The notes under the pieces were generated by a model. It saw only the letters and a program-made list of their open reading frames with translations, searched no databases and was not told the origin of the DNA. A stretch of 38,919 nucleotides of DNA from DATHGT01 sp035317605 (GTDB lineage Bacteria; Methylomirabilota; Methylomirabilia; Rokubacteriales; CSP1-6), in contig DATHGT010000164.1 of NCBI GenBank assembly GCA_035317605.1, positions 1 through 38,919 on the forward strand. Direction: 5' to 3'. Position numbers and translations under genes: made by a program. Positions 8,173 to 15,744 of the stretch are shown one piece after another; within the stretch, counting starts at the first letter, position 1; each line of letters begins with the position of its first letter.

Positions 8173-8336
8173 CGCTGGAGGGTGGGTGGGGGATGGGGGT
8201 GGGGCCGGGTGACCCGTTTCCCGACCAACGGAAGACGGGAGCACCAGCGCCAGATTGGGAACTACTGGCGGGTGATCGTTACTGCAACGGTCGTGGTCAG
8301 AGCGCCCCGCCCCCATCCTCCGCCTGCCCTCCAGCG
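8173..8336. repeat. MITE-like hairpin repeat, copy C (inverted)
   Basis: A 164-bp element in the opposite orientation to A and B. Its reverse complement reads CGCTGGAGGGCAGGCGG, then the shared interior (GCGCTCTGACCACGACCGTT ... CGGGTCACCCGG) and the other arm, and it is flanked by GGGAAC on the corresponding side. It lies between the antitoxin gene and the diiron gene. The 150 bases at 8022-8172 contain a short open minus frame with no recognisable product. Confidence 0.85.
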
Positions 8337-8363
8337 CTCCGCGCGGGGAATCACCCGTTGGGA

Positions 8364-9326
8364 TTACAGCAGGCCGATCTCCTGGTACCGCGGGGCGATG
8401 CGGGCGGAGATGAGGTCGAGGCGTTGGAGGCGGGGCATCAGGTTGTCCTTGAAGAGGAAGCTGTTGAAGGCCTTCGTGGTCTGGGAGTTGGCCACGGTGT
8501 CGCGCCAGATCTTGTCGCCGTCCCAGCCCATCTCGTTCCAGACGTTCTTGATCGATTGAAAGCCGGTGCGCTCGTCGCGGGCGTACATGAGGTCGCAGGC
8601 CCGGAAGCAGAAGTCCTCGAGGTACTCGCGCTTGGCGGGGTCCAGATCGGGAAGGGAGCGGCGGAGCGCGAAGTAGCCGAAGTTGACGTGGCGGCCTTCG
8701 TCCTGCAGGACGTAGTCGAGCAGCTCGGCCAAAGTGGGATCGCCGGTCTGCTTGCGCATGAGGTTGAAGGCGGCGATGGCCAGGCCCTCGATCAGCATTT
8801 GCATGCCCAGGAGCTTCAGCTCCCAGAGATTGGTGGCCAGGATCTCGTCGATGAGCCCTTTCAGCAGCGGGTCCACCGGGTAGATCTTGTGGAGCTTCTT
8901 GACGTACTTCTCGAAGACCTCGACGTGACGGCCCTCATCGACGACCTGGGTGGAGGCGTAGAGCTTGGCGTCCAGCTCGGGGATGGCATTGACGAGCTGG
9001 CCGCACACGACCAGCGCGCCCTGCTCGCCATGGAGGAACTGGGAAAGCCGCCAGGCCGAGAGCCTGATCTCGACTTCGCGCTGCTCCGCCTCGGTGAGGC
9101 GGGTGAAGAAGTTGGTGCCGGCGAAGGCGAGCTGCACGTTGAGGACGGGACCTTCCTGGCCGACCGGGCGGGACCAATCGATCGCGGTGCTGCCGTTCCA
9201 CTGGTTTTTCTTCGCGGTCTCGTAGAGCGTGGACAGCTCGTCGTGGGTGGGTACGTAGTCGAAATCCCAGAGTGTTTCGAGCTGGTACGTCACCCGACGG
9301 GCGGCATCGGTCTGAACGGTGGTCAT
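8364..9326 (-). CDS. ferritin-like diiron carboxylate protein, probable oxygenase
   Basis: A 320-residue helical protein with a complete diiron ligand set in two E...ExxH pairs: E101 (HGEQGAL), E131 with H134 (DEGRH), E180 (IEGLA), E210 with H213 (DEGRH). This is the ribonucleotide-reductase-R2/AurF-like four-helix bundle rather than a 24-mer ferritin. Such proteins use O2 to oxidise small substrates such as amines or fatty acids; the substrate here is unknown. It is monocistronic, with a TATAAT and a palindromic site immediately upstream, so control by a TetR-like repressor is plausible. Confidence 0.82.
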   Translation of the reverse strand: MTTVQTDAARRVTYQLETLWDFDYVPTHDELSTLYETAKKNQWNGSTAIDWSRPVGQEGPVLNVQLAFAGTNFFTRLTEAEQREVEIRLSAWRLSQFLHGEQGALVVCGQLVNAIPELDAKLYASTQVVDEGRHVEVFEKYVKKLHKIYPVDPLLKGLIDEILATNLWELKLLGMQMLIEGLAIAAFNLMRKQTGDPTLAELLDYVLQDEGRHVNFGYFALRRSLPDLDPAKREYLEDFCFRACDLMYARDERTGFQSIKNVWNEMGWDGDKIWRDTVANSQTTKAFNSFLFKDNLMPRLQRLDLISARIAPRYQEIGLL

Positions 9327-9339
9327 GAGGCCCCCTGAA

Positions 9340-9367
9340 TGAATGAAGATTCAGTCGGTGGATTATA
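9340..9367 (-). promoter_or_regulatory. promoter and operator of the diiron gene
   Basis: Read on the minus strand, a perfect TATAAT (9362-9367) is followed by the palindrome TGAAT-N4-ATTCA (9340-9353), extended by a further TGAAT copy on one side. The palindrome covers the expected transcription start and lies 14 bases before the ATG. The -35 region is poor. The arrangement fits repression by a TetR-type dimer. No such regulator gene is adjacent. Confidence 0.5.
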
Positions 9368-9401
9368 GCCCGCCTGACGGGTCTGCGGTACCATTCGCCG
9401 C

Positions 9402-10082
9402 GTGAGCGACGACACGATCTACCTCAAGCAGATGGAACTGGGCCCGATGCAGAACTTCGTCTACCTCGTGGGCGATCCGGTGGCCCGCGAGTGCGTGGTG
9501 GTCGACCCCGCCTGGGAGATCGACACCATCGTCGAGACCGCGCAGGCCGACGATATGACGATCAAGGGCGCGCTGGTCACGCACACTCACCAGGATCACG
9601 TCGGGGGGAGCCTCGAGTCCTGGGGCATGCCCGGGCGCATCCCCGGCGTCGAGGAGCTGCTCGCTCGCGTCCCCGCCAAGGTGTACGTCCACAAGGCCGA
9701 GCGCGAGTTCCTCCGGGGGTTCGGCTCGGACCTGGTCAAGGTCGACAACCACGACACGATCGCCGTCGGTCGTCTCACGCTCACGTTCATGCACACGCCC
9801 GGGCACACGCCGGGCTCGCAATGCTTCCTGATCGAGGATCGGCTGATCTCCGGCGATACGTTGTTCATCGGCTCGTGCGGCCGCACGGATCTGCCCGGCA
9901 GCGACCCGAGTCAGATGTACTACTCGCTCACCCAGCGCCTGGGCGCCCTGCCCGAGAGCACCGTGCTGCTCCCCGGCCACAACTACGGCGGCTCGTCGTC
10001 GACCATCGGCAACGAGAAGCGCCGCAACCCCTTCATGCAGTTCACGTCGCTGGGCCAGTTCCTCCGGGCGATGGGGAAATAG
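9402..10082 (+). CDS. MBL-fold hydrolase, glyoxalase II / persulfide dioxygenase-like
   Basis: A 226-residue metallo-beta-lactamase-fold enzyme with the metal-binding motif THTHQDH (H61, H63, D65, H66), then H135 (TPGHTPGS), D152 (ISGDTLF) and H193 (LLPGHNYGG). The pattern TPGHTPGS...GDTLFIGSCGRTDLPGSD is that of glyoxalase II and ETHE1-type persulfide dioxygenases; sequence alone does not separate the two. GTG start at 9402, divergent from the diiron gene with 75 bases between. Confidence 0.85.
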   Translation: MSDDTIYLKQMELGPMQNFVYLVGDPVARECVVVDPAWEIDTIVETAQADDMTIKGALVTHTHQDHVGGSLESWGMPGRIPGVEELLARVPAKVYVHKAEREFLRGFGSDLVKVDNHDTIAVGRLTLTFMHTPGHTPGSQCFLIEDRLISGDTLFIGSCGRTDLPGSDPSQMYYSLTQRLGALPESTVLLPGHNYGGSSSTIGNEKRRNPFMQFTSLGQFLRAMGK

Positions 10083-10099
10083 CGGTGAGGCGCCGCTGA

Positions 10100-10867
10100 T
10101 CAGTCGACGTTCAGGATCTGGCCGGTGACCTTGAGGGGGCAGGTGGCGAAGAAGAGGACGGCGGCGGCGACGTCGTCGGGGCCGACCTCGTGGCCGCGGG
10201 TGACGGCCTTCCAGCGCGCCAGGGGGAAGCCGACGGGACGGAGCACCGCGCCCGGAGCCACGCAATTGACCGCGATGCCTCGGGGGCGCAGCGTCACCGC
10301 GAGGCCGCGAGTCAGCGCGGCGACGGCGGCTTTCGAGATCGTGTAGGGGATGTAGCTCGGCCAGGCGCGCTCGGCTCCCACGTCGCCGATGTTGACGATG
10401 TGACCGCCGCGCGACATGTCCGTCGCCGCGGCCTGGCAGGCGAAGAAGACCCCGCGCAGGTTGACGTCGAGGAGCCGATCGTACTGGGCGGGCGTGGCGG
10501 TGGCCAGCGGCGTGCGGTGGAAGACGGCGGCGCTGTTGACGAGCACGTCGAGCCCGCCCAGCGCGCGGCGGGCGTCCCTCACGAGGCGGGCCGCGGCGCG
10601 CGGGTCGGCCAGGTCGGCGCGAAGGGCCACGGCGCGCACACCGTACGCTTCGATGTCGCCGACGGTCTGTCGCGCCTCGCGAGCGGAACGGTGATAGCCG
10701 ATGGCAACGTCCATCCCACGTCGGGCGAGGGCCAGCGCGATCGCGCGACCGACACGGATCGCGCCGCCGGTCACCAGCGCGCGGGGGGCGCGTGCACGCG
10801 CCGGTGAGGCACTCGGAAGCGCCTGTAGAGCGCGTTTCTTGACGCCTCGCGAAGCGTGTGGTGTCAT
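10100..10867 (-). CDS. SDR oxidoreductase, pteridine-reductase (FolM/PTR1)-like
   Basis: A short-chain dehydrogenase of about 255 residues. The cofactor motif is TGGAIRVGR (38-46 counted from the ATG at 10882), with the Arg of pteridine reductases. The active site is D167-x12-Y180-x3-K184, so Asp replaces the usual catalytic Ser, as in PTR1. NSAAVF (NAG equivalent) and a C-terminal TGQILNVD also fit. Pteridine reductases make tetrahydropteridines with NADPH in the cytoplasm. The longest frame begins at 10882 and would overlap the divergent DUF502 start; the ATG at 10867 is preferred, but the N-terminus is uncertain. Confidence 0.78.
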   Translation of the reverse strand: MTPHASRGVKKRALQALPSASPARARAPRALVTGGAIRVGRAIALALARRGMDVAIGYHRSAREARQTVGDIEAYGVRAVALRADLADPRAAARLVRDARRALGGLDVLVNSAAVFHRTPLATATPAQYDRLLDVNLRGVFFACQAAATDMSRGGHIVNIGDVGAERAWPSYIPYTISKAAVAALTRGLAVTLRPRGIAVNCVAPGAVLRPVGFPLARWKAVTRGHEVGPDDVAAAVLFFATCPLKVTGQILNVD

Positions 10868-10880
10868 CATCAAAAGTGTC

Positions 10881-11486
10881 ATGGCCTACCGTATCAGGAA
10901 CTGGCTCAAGATTCGGCTCATCGCCGGATTCTTCGTCACCGTTCCGGCCATCGCCACCGCGTGGATCCTGTGGATCTTCTGGAGCAAGATCGACGACATC
11001 TTCGCGCCGATGTACGCCCGCATCTTCGGCCGCCCGGTGCCCGGGCTCGGCTTCCTCACCGCCGTCGTCATCATCTTCCTGATGGGCACGATCGCGCGCA
11101 ACGTCGTCGGGCGGCGCGTGCTCGCCATCGGCGACATGCTGCTGTCGAAGGTGCCGGTCTTCGGCCGGGTTTATCCGTCGGTGAAGATGCTGATCGACGC
11201 GTTCTCACCCGAGCGGCGCAGCAGCTTCAAAGCGGTGGTGCTCGTGCAGCATCCGCGCGAGGGCGGTTACGCCTTCGGGTTCGTGACGAGCGAGGTGCTG
11301 CTGGAGACGGCTGAGGGCAAGCACGAGATGTCGACGGTGTTCGTCCCCACCAACAACCTCTACCTGGGCGACATCGTGGTCGTGCCCAAAGTGGACGTCA
11401 TCGCGACCGGGATCACCGTCGAGGAAGGGATCCGCATCATCCTCTCCGCGGGGACGGCGACGCCCCCGCGCATCCCGCGACTCTAG
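10881..11486 (+). CDS. DUF502 membrane protein
   Basis: A 201-residue protein with two membrane helices (about 14-35 and 56-76), then a conserved cytoplasmic domain (MLLSKVPVFGRVYPSVKML, VFVPTNNLYLGDIVVVP). This is the DUF502 family, common in diderm bacteria and plants (COV-like), of unknown biochemical role. Its ATG at 10881 lies almost on top of the longest possible start of the divergent SDR gene. The frame also extends upstream to 10701, but that part is antisense to the SDR. Confidence 0.85.
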   Translation: MAYRIRNWLKIRLIAGFFVTVPAIATAWILWIFWSKIDDIFAPMYARIFGRPVPGLGFLTAVVIIFLMGTIARNVVGRRVLAIGDMLLSKVPVFGRVYPSVKMLIDAFSPERRSSFKAVVLVQHPREGGYAFGFVTSEVLLETAEGKHEMSTVFVPTNNLYLGDIVVVPKVDVIATGITVEEGIRIILSAGTATPPRIPRL

Positions 11487-11515
11487 TCCGCGCTCGCCGG
11501 CCGCGCATCACCGAT

Positions 11516-12160
11516 TCAGAGATGCAGGACCCGGTGCGCCCAGGCGGTGGCGGCCTGGCCGAGAGGGTAAAGTTTGCCAAAGAAGAAGTGATTGGCCGTG
11601 TCGATGAGGTCGACGGTCGCCTGCGGGGTGAATTCGCGCAGGCGCGCGAGGGCGTCGCGCGGGCAGATCTCGTCGTCCGAGCCGGCGATGATCAGCAGGC
11701 GCTCGCCGAAGCCCGCGAGGCCCGCGAAACGCTTGGGGTCCACTCGGGCGAGGGGCGGGGCCACCAGGACGACCCCGGAGAGCTCCGGGTGCTTGATGGC
11801 GACGTCCCCCGCGACGGCGGCGCCGAACGAGTATCCGGCCAGGATGACGGGGTGACCGGGCTCGACGAGGCCCGCGATGCGGGCTCGCGCGGCCTCCACG
11901 TCGTGCTGCTCGTCGACGCCGGCTCCATGAGCCCCGGCCGACCCACCGGTCCCCCTGAAGTTGAACCGGATCGTGGCCAGCGCCATCTCGCTGAAGACCT
12001 CGGCCAGTCGTACCACCACCGGGTTATCCATGTCGCCGCCATACAGCGGGTGGGGATGGCAGATCACCGCGCCACCGCGCGGGGCGGGCGGCGCTCCCAG
12101 AAGGGCTTCCAGCGTCACCCCGTCGCCGGTAGTCAGGGGCATGGGCGTTTCGGCTATCAT
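11516..12160 (-). CDS. alpha/beta hydrolase (CHPHP family)
   Basis: A hydrolase of 214 residues from the ATG at 12160. The hallmark CHPHPLYGG is near 34-42, FRGTGGS at 69-74, the nucleophile S111 in GYSFGA, the acid in AGSDDEICP and His in ANHFFFG. The set matches the small dienelactone-hydrolase-like or OsmC-associated esterase group; substrate unknown. An upstream in-frame start (12199) would nearly touch the divergent anti-sigma gene and adds an uncharacteristic 13-residue extension. Confidence 0.8.
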   Translation of the reverse strand: MIAETPMPLTTGDGVTLEALLGAPPAPRGGAVICHPHPLYGGDMDNPVVVRLAEVFSEMALATIRFNFRGTGGSAGAHGAGVDEQHDVEAARARIAGLVEPGHPVILAGYSFGAAVAGDVAIKHPELSGVVLVAPPLARVDPKRFAGLAGFGERLLIIAGSDDEICPRDALARLREFTPQATVDLIDTANHFFFGKLYPLGQAATAWAHRVLHL

Positions 12161-12204
12161 GTCGACGAGAGAATACAGGGGACTCGCGAGACCGTCCAAC
12201 AGCC

Positions 12205-12684
12205 ATGATGCTGACGTGTTATCGAACCCGGCGCCGCATCGGCGCGTATCTCGACGACGCCCTCGGCGACCGGGCGTCGTCGAAGGCGGCGGCCCACATC
12301 GCGGGGTGCACCCGGTGCCACGCCGAGCTGGTCACGCTGCGGAGGCTCTCGGCGATGCTGCGGGAGACGTCGCCGTCGGTCGTGCTCCCCGACTGGACGG
12401 GCTTCTGGGAAGGTGTTCGCCGGGGAATCGAAGTGCCCGCCGTCGTCGAGGTTCGAACCCGCCCCCGCTGGCATCCGCGTCTGGTCGCGGGCACGGCCGC
12501 TGCGCTCGTCGTCGGCGCCTCGGTGATTCTCTGGCAGTTCCCACGGTCCCCGCTCACCACTCAGGCCTCGGCCGCGATCTCGGTCAACTCGGCCAACACC
12601 AGCCACCCCCGCGGCACCGTGATGGTCTACTCCCCCCCCGAAAAGGACCTCGCCGTCGTCTGGGTGTTCGCGGAAGACGACTGA
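12205..12684 (+). CDS. zinc-finger anti-sigma-factor-like membrane protein
   Basis: A 159-residue protein: an N-terminal zf-HC2-type anti-sigma domain (C5, H31, C35 and C38 in AHIAGCTRCH), a linker, one membrane helix (about 92-110, LVAGTAAALVVGASVILW) and a ~45-residue extracytoplasmic tail. Such proteins hold an ECF sigma factor at the membrane. No ECF sigma gene is beside it, which is unusual; its partner would be elsewhere, or the protein has another role. It converges with cpoB. Confidence 0.75.
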   Translation: MMLTCYRTRRRIGAYLDDALGDRASSKAAAHIAGCTRCHAELVTLRRLSAMLRETSPSVVLPDWTGFWEGVRRGIEVPAVVEVRTRPRWHPRLVAGTAAALVVGASVILWQFPRSPLTTQASAAISVNSANTSHPRGTVMVYSPPEKDLAVVWVFAEDD

Positions 12685-12698
12685 CCGACTGACGGATA

Positions 12699-13700
12699 TT
12701 ACTTCTTGAGGGCGGCGAGGCGTTCGCGGGCGAGGGGGACCTCTTCGGCCTGCGGGAAGTTGTCGACGAGGTATTGCAGCCGGGACTGGGCGAGCGCCGG
12801 CTGCTTCAACTCCACGAGGGTGAGCGCTTCCTTGTAAAGGGCGGTGGGCGCGCGGTCTCCGCGCGGATAGTTGGCCACCACCTTCCTGAATTCCTGAACG
12901 GCCCGCTGGAGGGCCTCGGTCGCGCGCTCGGTCTGGCCCGCGTTGGCGTGCTGCTGGGCGAGAGCGGCGTAGCCCTCACCGATCCAGTATTGCGCGTGGT
13001 TGGCCTGCGCATGCTCGGGATAGCGGCGCAGGAACTCGCGGAAGCCGTCGATGGCCTGCGTGTAGTTGCCCTTGCTGAAGTCGATGTAGGACGCCTGATA
13101 CAGGTCTTGCGGTGGGAGCGAACCCGCGATGGGCCGCGCGGGCGGAGGCGTCGCGGGAGCGGCGGTGGGCGGTGAAGCCGGTGCCGCCGTCGCCGGTCCT
13201 GGGCGTGCCGTTGGCACCGCGGTTGGAGGTGCGGGCGCCGCGGTTGGAGGTGCGGGCGCGACCGGCGCCGCCGTCGGAGGTGTGGGCGCCGCTGGTGCCG
13301 CGGTGGAAGGTGGAGGCGGCACGACGAGCCCGGGACGAATCGCCGAGGCCCTGACCTGCCGCCCGAGCGCGTCGAGCCGGATGCTCAGGTCGTCGACACG
13401 CTTCATGAGCGCGGCGAGTGTTCCCGCCACCGAGTCCAGGCGCTGATTGACTGTCTCCAGCTGGCGAGTGGCGTCGCTCGCGGGCGCCGGCGGAGGGGCC
13501 GCGGGACGCACCGCGAGTTGACTGCTGAGCGCCTCGGTCTGTGCGCGCGTTTGCTGGACGGTTCGTTGAAGCGAGGTGACGTCGGTCCGAAGCTTGAGAA
13601 GCTCATCCTGCGTCGCGAGTCCGGCGACATCGGCGCCGGTCGCGCAGCCACCGAGGAGGAACACGACGGCGAGGACGCCAACCACCGTCCTCGCCGTCAT
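12699..13700 (-). CDS. cpoB: Tol-Pal system protein CpoB/YbgF
   Basis: A 333-residue predicted lipoprotein (lipobox LLGGC, C19) with a coiled-coil region (about 28-120, heptads such as LRTDVTSLQRTVQQ), a long Pro/Ala/Thr linker built from PPTAAP-like repeats (about 145-205) and a C-terminal TPR domain (from LYQASYIDFSKGNYTQAI). This is the architecture of CpoB, the periplasmic partner of TolA and PBP1B that couples outer-membrane constriction to septal peptidoglycan synthesis. It is last in the tol-pal operon. The frame runs open to 13964, but that part is a shadow of pal; the ATG at 13700 gives a proper signal peptide. Confidence 0.9.
   Translation of the reverse strand: MTARTVVGVLAVVFLLGGCATGADVAGLATQDELLKLRTDVTSLQRTVQQTRAQTEALSSQLAVRPAAPPPAPASDATRQLETVNQRLDSVAGTLAALMKRVDDLSIRLDALGRQVRASAIRPGLVVPPPPSTAAPAAPTPPTAAPVAPAPPTAAPAPPTAVPTARPGPATAAPASPPTAAPATPPPARPIAGSLPPQDLYQASYIDFSKGNYTQAIDGFREFLRRYPEHAQANHAQYWIGEGYAALAQQHANAGQTERATEALQRAVQEFRKVVANYPRGDRAPTALYKEALTLVELKQPALAQSRLQYLVDNFPQAEEVPLARERLAALKK
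13130..13330. repeat. GC-rich repeats coding the CpoB Pro/Ala linker
   Basis: Imperfect short tandem repeats (units such as GCGGTTGGAGGTGCGGGCGC) inside cpoB encode the PPTAAP/APAPPTAAP linker. They are probably length-variable between relatives. They sit within the gene and carry no separate function that can be seen. Confidence 0.6.
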
Positions 13701-13714
13701 CGGAGCGGGATGCG

Positions 13715-14341
13715 TCAGCGAGCCTTCGTCAGGAAGTGGGCCCGCCGGTTCTTGGCCCAGCATGCCTCGTTGTGCTCGGTGCAGATCGGCCGTTCCTCGC
13801 CGTAGCTGATGATCGTGATTCGACCGGCCTGCACGCCCTGGGAGACGAGATAGTTCATCGTGGCCTTGGCCCGTCGTTCGCCGAGCGCGAGGTTGTACTC
13901 GTTGGTGCCGCGCTCGTCGCAGTGGCCCTCGATGAGCACGAGGTTGTTGTTGCCCTTGAGCCACGTCGCGTTGGAGTCGAGGATCTTGGCGTCACCCGGC
14001 CGGATATCGTACTTGTCGAAATCGAAGTAGATATCCTTCAGGTTCGGGTTCGCCGCGAATTCCGACACGGCCGGCCGGGTCGCGGGCGTCGAGGTGCCGG
14101 CCCCGCCGCTCGGCGGCTGCGCGCCGGACGTTCCGGGGGGAGCCGTCGCGCTCGTTCCGCCTTCGGACGTCGAGGGAGCGGTCGCCGGAGGCGTGGTTGT
14201 GGGAGGTGCCGTCGCCTGCGCGGCGCCGGACGGCGCGGGCGCTGACGCTGCAGTCATGGCCGGCCGCTTGGCGCAACCCGCCAGGACCACGACACTGATG
14301 AGCAGGGAAACCAAGATCCCATTCCGACAACGACTAGCCAT
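13715..14341 (-). CDS. pal: peptidoglycan-associated lipoprotein Pal
   Basis: A 208-residue lipoprotein: signal peptide with lipobox VLAGC (C23), an Ala/Pro/Thr/Gly-rich spacer (about 25-95) and an OmpA-like peptidoglycan-binding domain (IYFDFDKYDIRPGDAKILDSNA, IEGHCDERGTNEYNLALGERRA, ISYGEERP). It anchors the outer membrane to peptidoglycan and binds TolB. A strong ribosome binding site (AAAAGGAGGAA) precedes the ATG. The spacer is longer than in E. coli Pal. It lies 14 bases before cpoB. Confidence 0.95.
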   Translation of the reverse strand: MASRCRNGILVSLLISVVVLAGCAKRPAMTAASAPAPSGAAQATAPPTTTPPATAPSTSEGGTSATAPPGTSGAQPPSGGAGTSTPATRPAVSEFAANPNLKDIYFDFDKYDIRPGDAKILDSNATWLKGNNNLVLIEGHCDERGTNEYNLALGERRAKATMNYLVSQGVQAGRITIISYGEERPICTEHNEACWAKNRRAHFLTKAR

Positions 14342-14409
14342 GATTCCTCCTTTTCGCTCGCGCCACTCGCGCTGTCGGTTTGCTGGGGGCTGCGGGCGGA
14401 CTCATCGTA

Positions 14410-15744
14410 TCACGGCAATCGCGATGACCACGAGGGGCTTGTGAAATCACCGGGGCCACGCGTGACCGGCGCTTGGTCCGAGCCGTCGGTGGCCATCGTG
14501 AAGATCTGCCAGGAGCCGAGTCGATTCGACTGAAACGCGAGGTGACGGCCGTCCGGGGCCCACGTCGGGCTCTGGTTGTCGCCGGCGCCGCCGGTGAGCC
14601 GCCGGGCGTTCGAGCCGTCGGCGTTGATCGCCCACAGATCGTGGGTCGCCTGCCGCATCGTGTACACGATGGTGTCGCCCTTGGGCGACCACCGCGGCTG
14701 CGTGTGGAAGCCGGCGAACGTGACCTGCCGGACGTTGCCGCCTTCGGCGTCCATCACGAAGACGTGGGGGGTGCCGAGCCGGTCGGACACGAACGCGATG
14801 TCTCGGCCCGTGGGCGCCCAGCTCGGATCGGTGTCGATGCCGGGGTGGCGGGTGAGCCGGCGGAAGGCCCCGGTGGCCAGCGTGAGCGCGTAGATCTCCG
14901 GGTTGCCGTCCTTCGACAGCGTCATCACGATGGTGCGCCCGTCCGGACTGAACGCGGGCGACGAGTTGATCCCGTTGAACGCGGCCAGCGTCTGTTCCGG
15001 GCGGCGCTCGAACGGGAAGGCCCGGTAGAGATCGGGATAGCCGCCCTTGTAGGAGGTGAAGGCCAGGGAGCGCGTGTCGGGACTCCAGACGGGCATGAGG
15101 TTGAGCGAGCCGTTGCGGGTGACCGGTCGCGCGCCGAAGCCGTCGTAGTCCGCGATCAGGATCTCCTTGGTGCCCCGGGAGCCGGTGACGTACGCGAGCT
15201 TGGTGTCGGCGCTGCCGGGCTCGCCGGTGAACTGCAGCACGATCTCGTCGGCGATCTTGTGGGCGAGCCGTCGCGGCGCGTCGGCGGCCAGGTCGAACTT
15301 CTTCGAGGCGATCAGCCGGAACTCCGGCGTGGTCAGGTCGTAGAGCCGCATCTCGCCCTCCACGCGCGGCCCGCGCAGGGCGAGCAGCCCGTGCACGCCG
15401 GCGTGGGCGCCGGCGGCGGCGAAGTCGGTCCACGACTTCTTGAGGGCCTCGGGGTTGTTGGGCGGGATCGAGCCGGTGGCGGCGACGACGCTGAAGAGAC
15501 CGGAGAACGTGAGATCGACGCCGGTCACCGAGGCCAGCATCTTGGCCAGGCCGGAGGTGTCGGGGCCCGCGATCACCGAGAATTCCGGGATCGCGATGTT
15601 GAGTTTCTTGGCCCCGCCGCCGGTGATGTTGATGTAGACGTCCACGCCTTGCCCGAGCGACGGCGGCGTCGTCCACCACGGGCCGGGCCCGACGGCGACG
15701 ATCACGATCAGCAGCGCGATCAGCAGGCGTCTCACCATCGTCAC
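14410..15744 (-). CDS. tolB: Tol-Pal system beta-propeller TolB
   Basis: A 444-residue periplasmic protein with an N-terminal signal peptide, the TolB N-terminal domain (VYINITGGGAKKLNIAIPEF) and a six-bladed WD40-like/PD40 propeller (repeats such as WSPDTRSLAFTSYKGG, FSPDGRTIVMTLSKDG, WAPTGRDIAFVSDR). It links TolA to Pal. The GTG start overlaps the tolA stop (GTGA). An ATG two codons in is an alternative start. Confidence 0.95.
   Translation of the reverse strand: MTMVRRLLIALLIVIVAVGPGPWWTTPPSLGQGVDVYINITGGGAKKLNIAIPEFSVIAGPDTSGLAKMLASVTGVDLTFSGLFSVVAATGSIPPNNPEALKKSWTDFAAAGAHAGVHGLLALRGPRVEGEMRLYDLTTPEFRLIASKKFDLAADAPRRLAHKIADEIVLQFTGEPGSADTKLAYVTGSRGTKEILIADYDGFGARPVTRNGSLNLMPVWSPDTRSLAFTSYKGGYPDLYRAFPFERRPEQTLAAFNGINSSPAFSPDGRTIVMTLSKDGNPEIYALTLATGAFRRLTRHPGIDTDPSWAPTGRDIAFVSDRLGTPHVFVMDAEGGNVRQVTFAGFHTQPRWSPKGDTIVYTMRQATHDLWAINADGSNARRLTGGAGDNQSPTWAPDGRHLAFQSNRLGSWQIFTMATDGSDQAPVTRGPGDFTSPSWSSRLP

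Noticed and set aside
6295..8336. Insertion sequence or CRISPR as explanation for the repeats
   Set aside because: No transposase frame lies inside or between the copies, and the copies are long palindromes far apart, without regularly spaced short direct repeats.
13701..13964. N-terminal extension of cpoB
   Set aside because: It lies antisense-free but in another frame over pal and has shadow-type composition; the lipoprotein signal starts at 13700.
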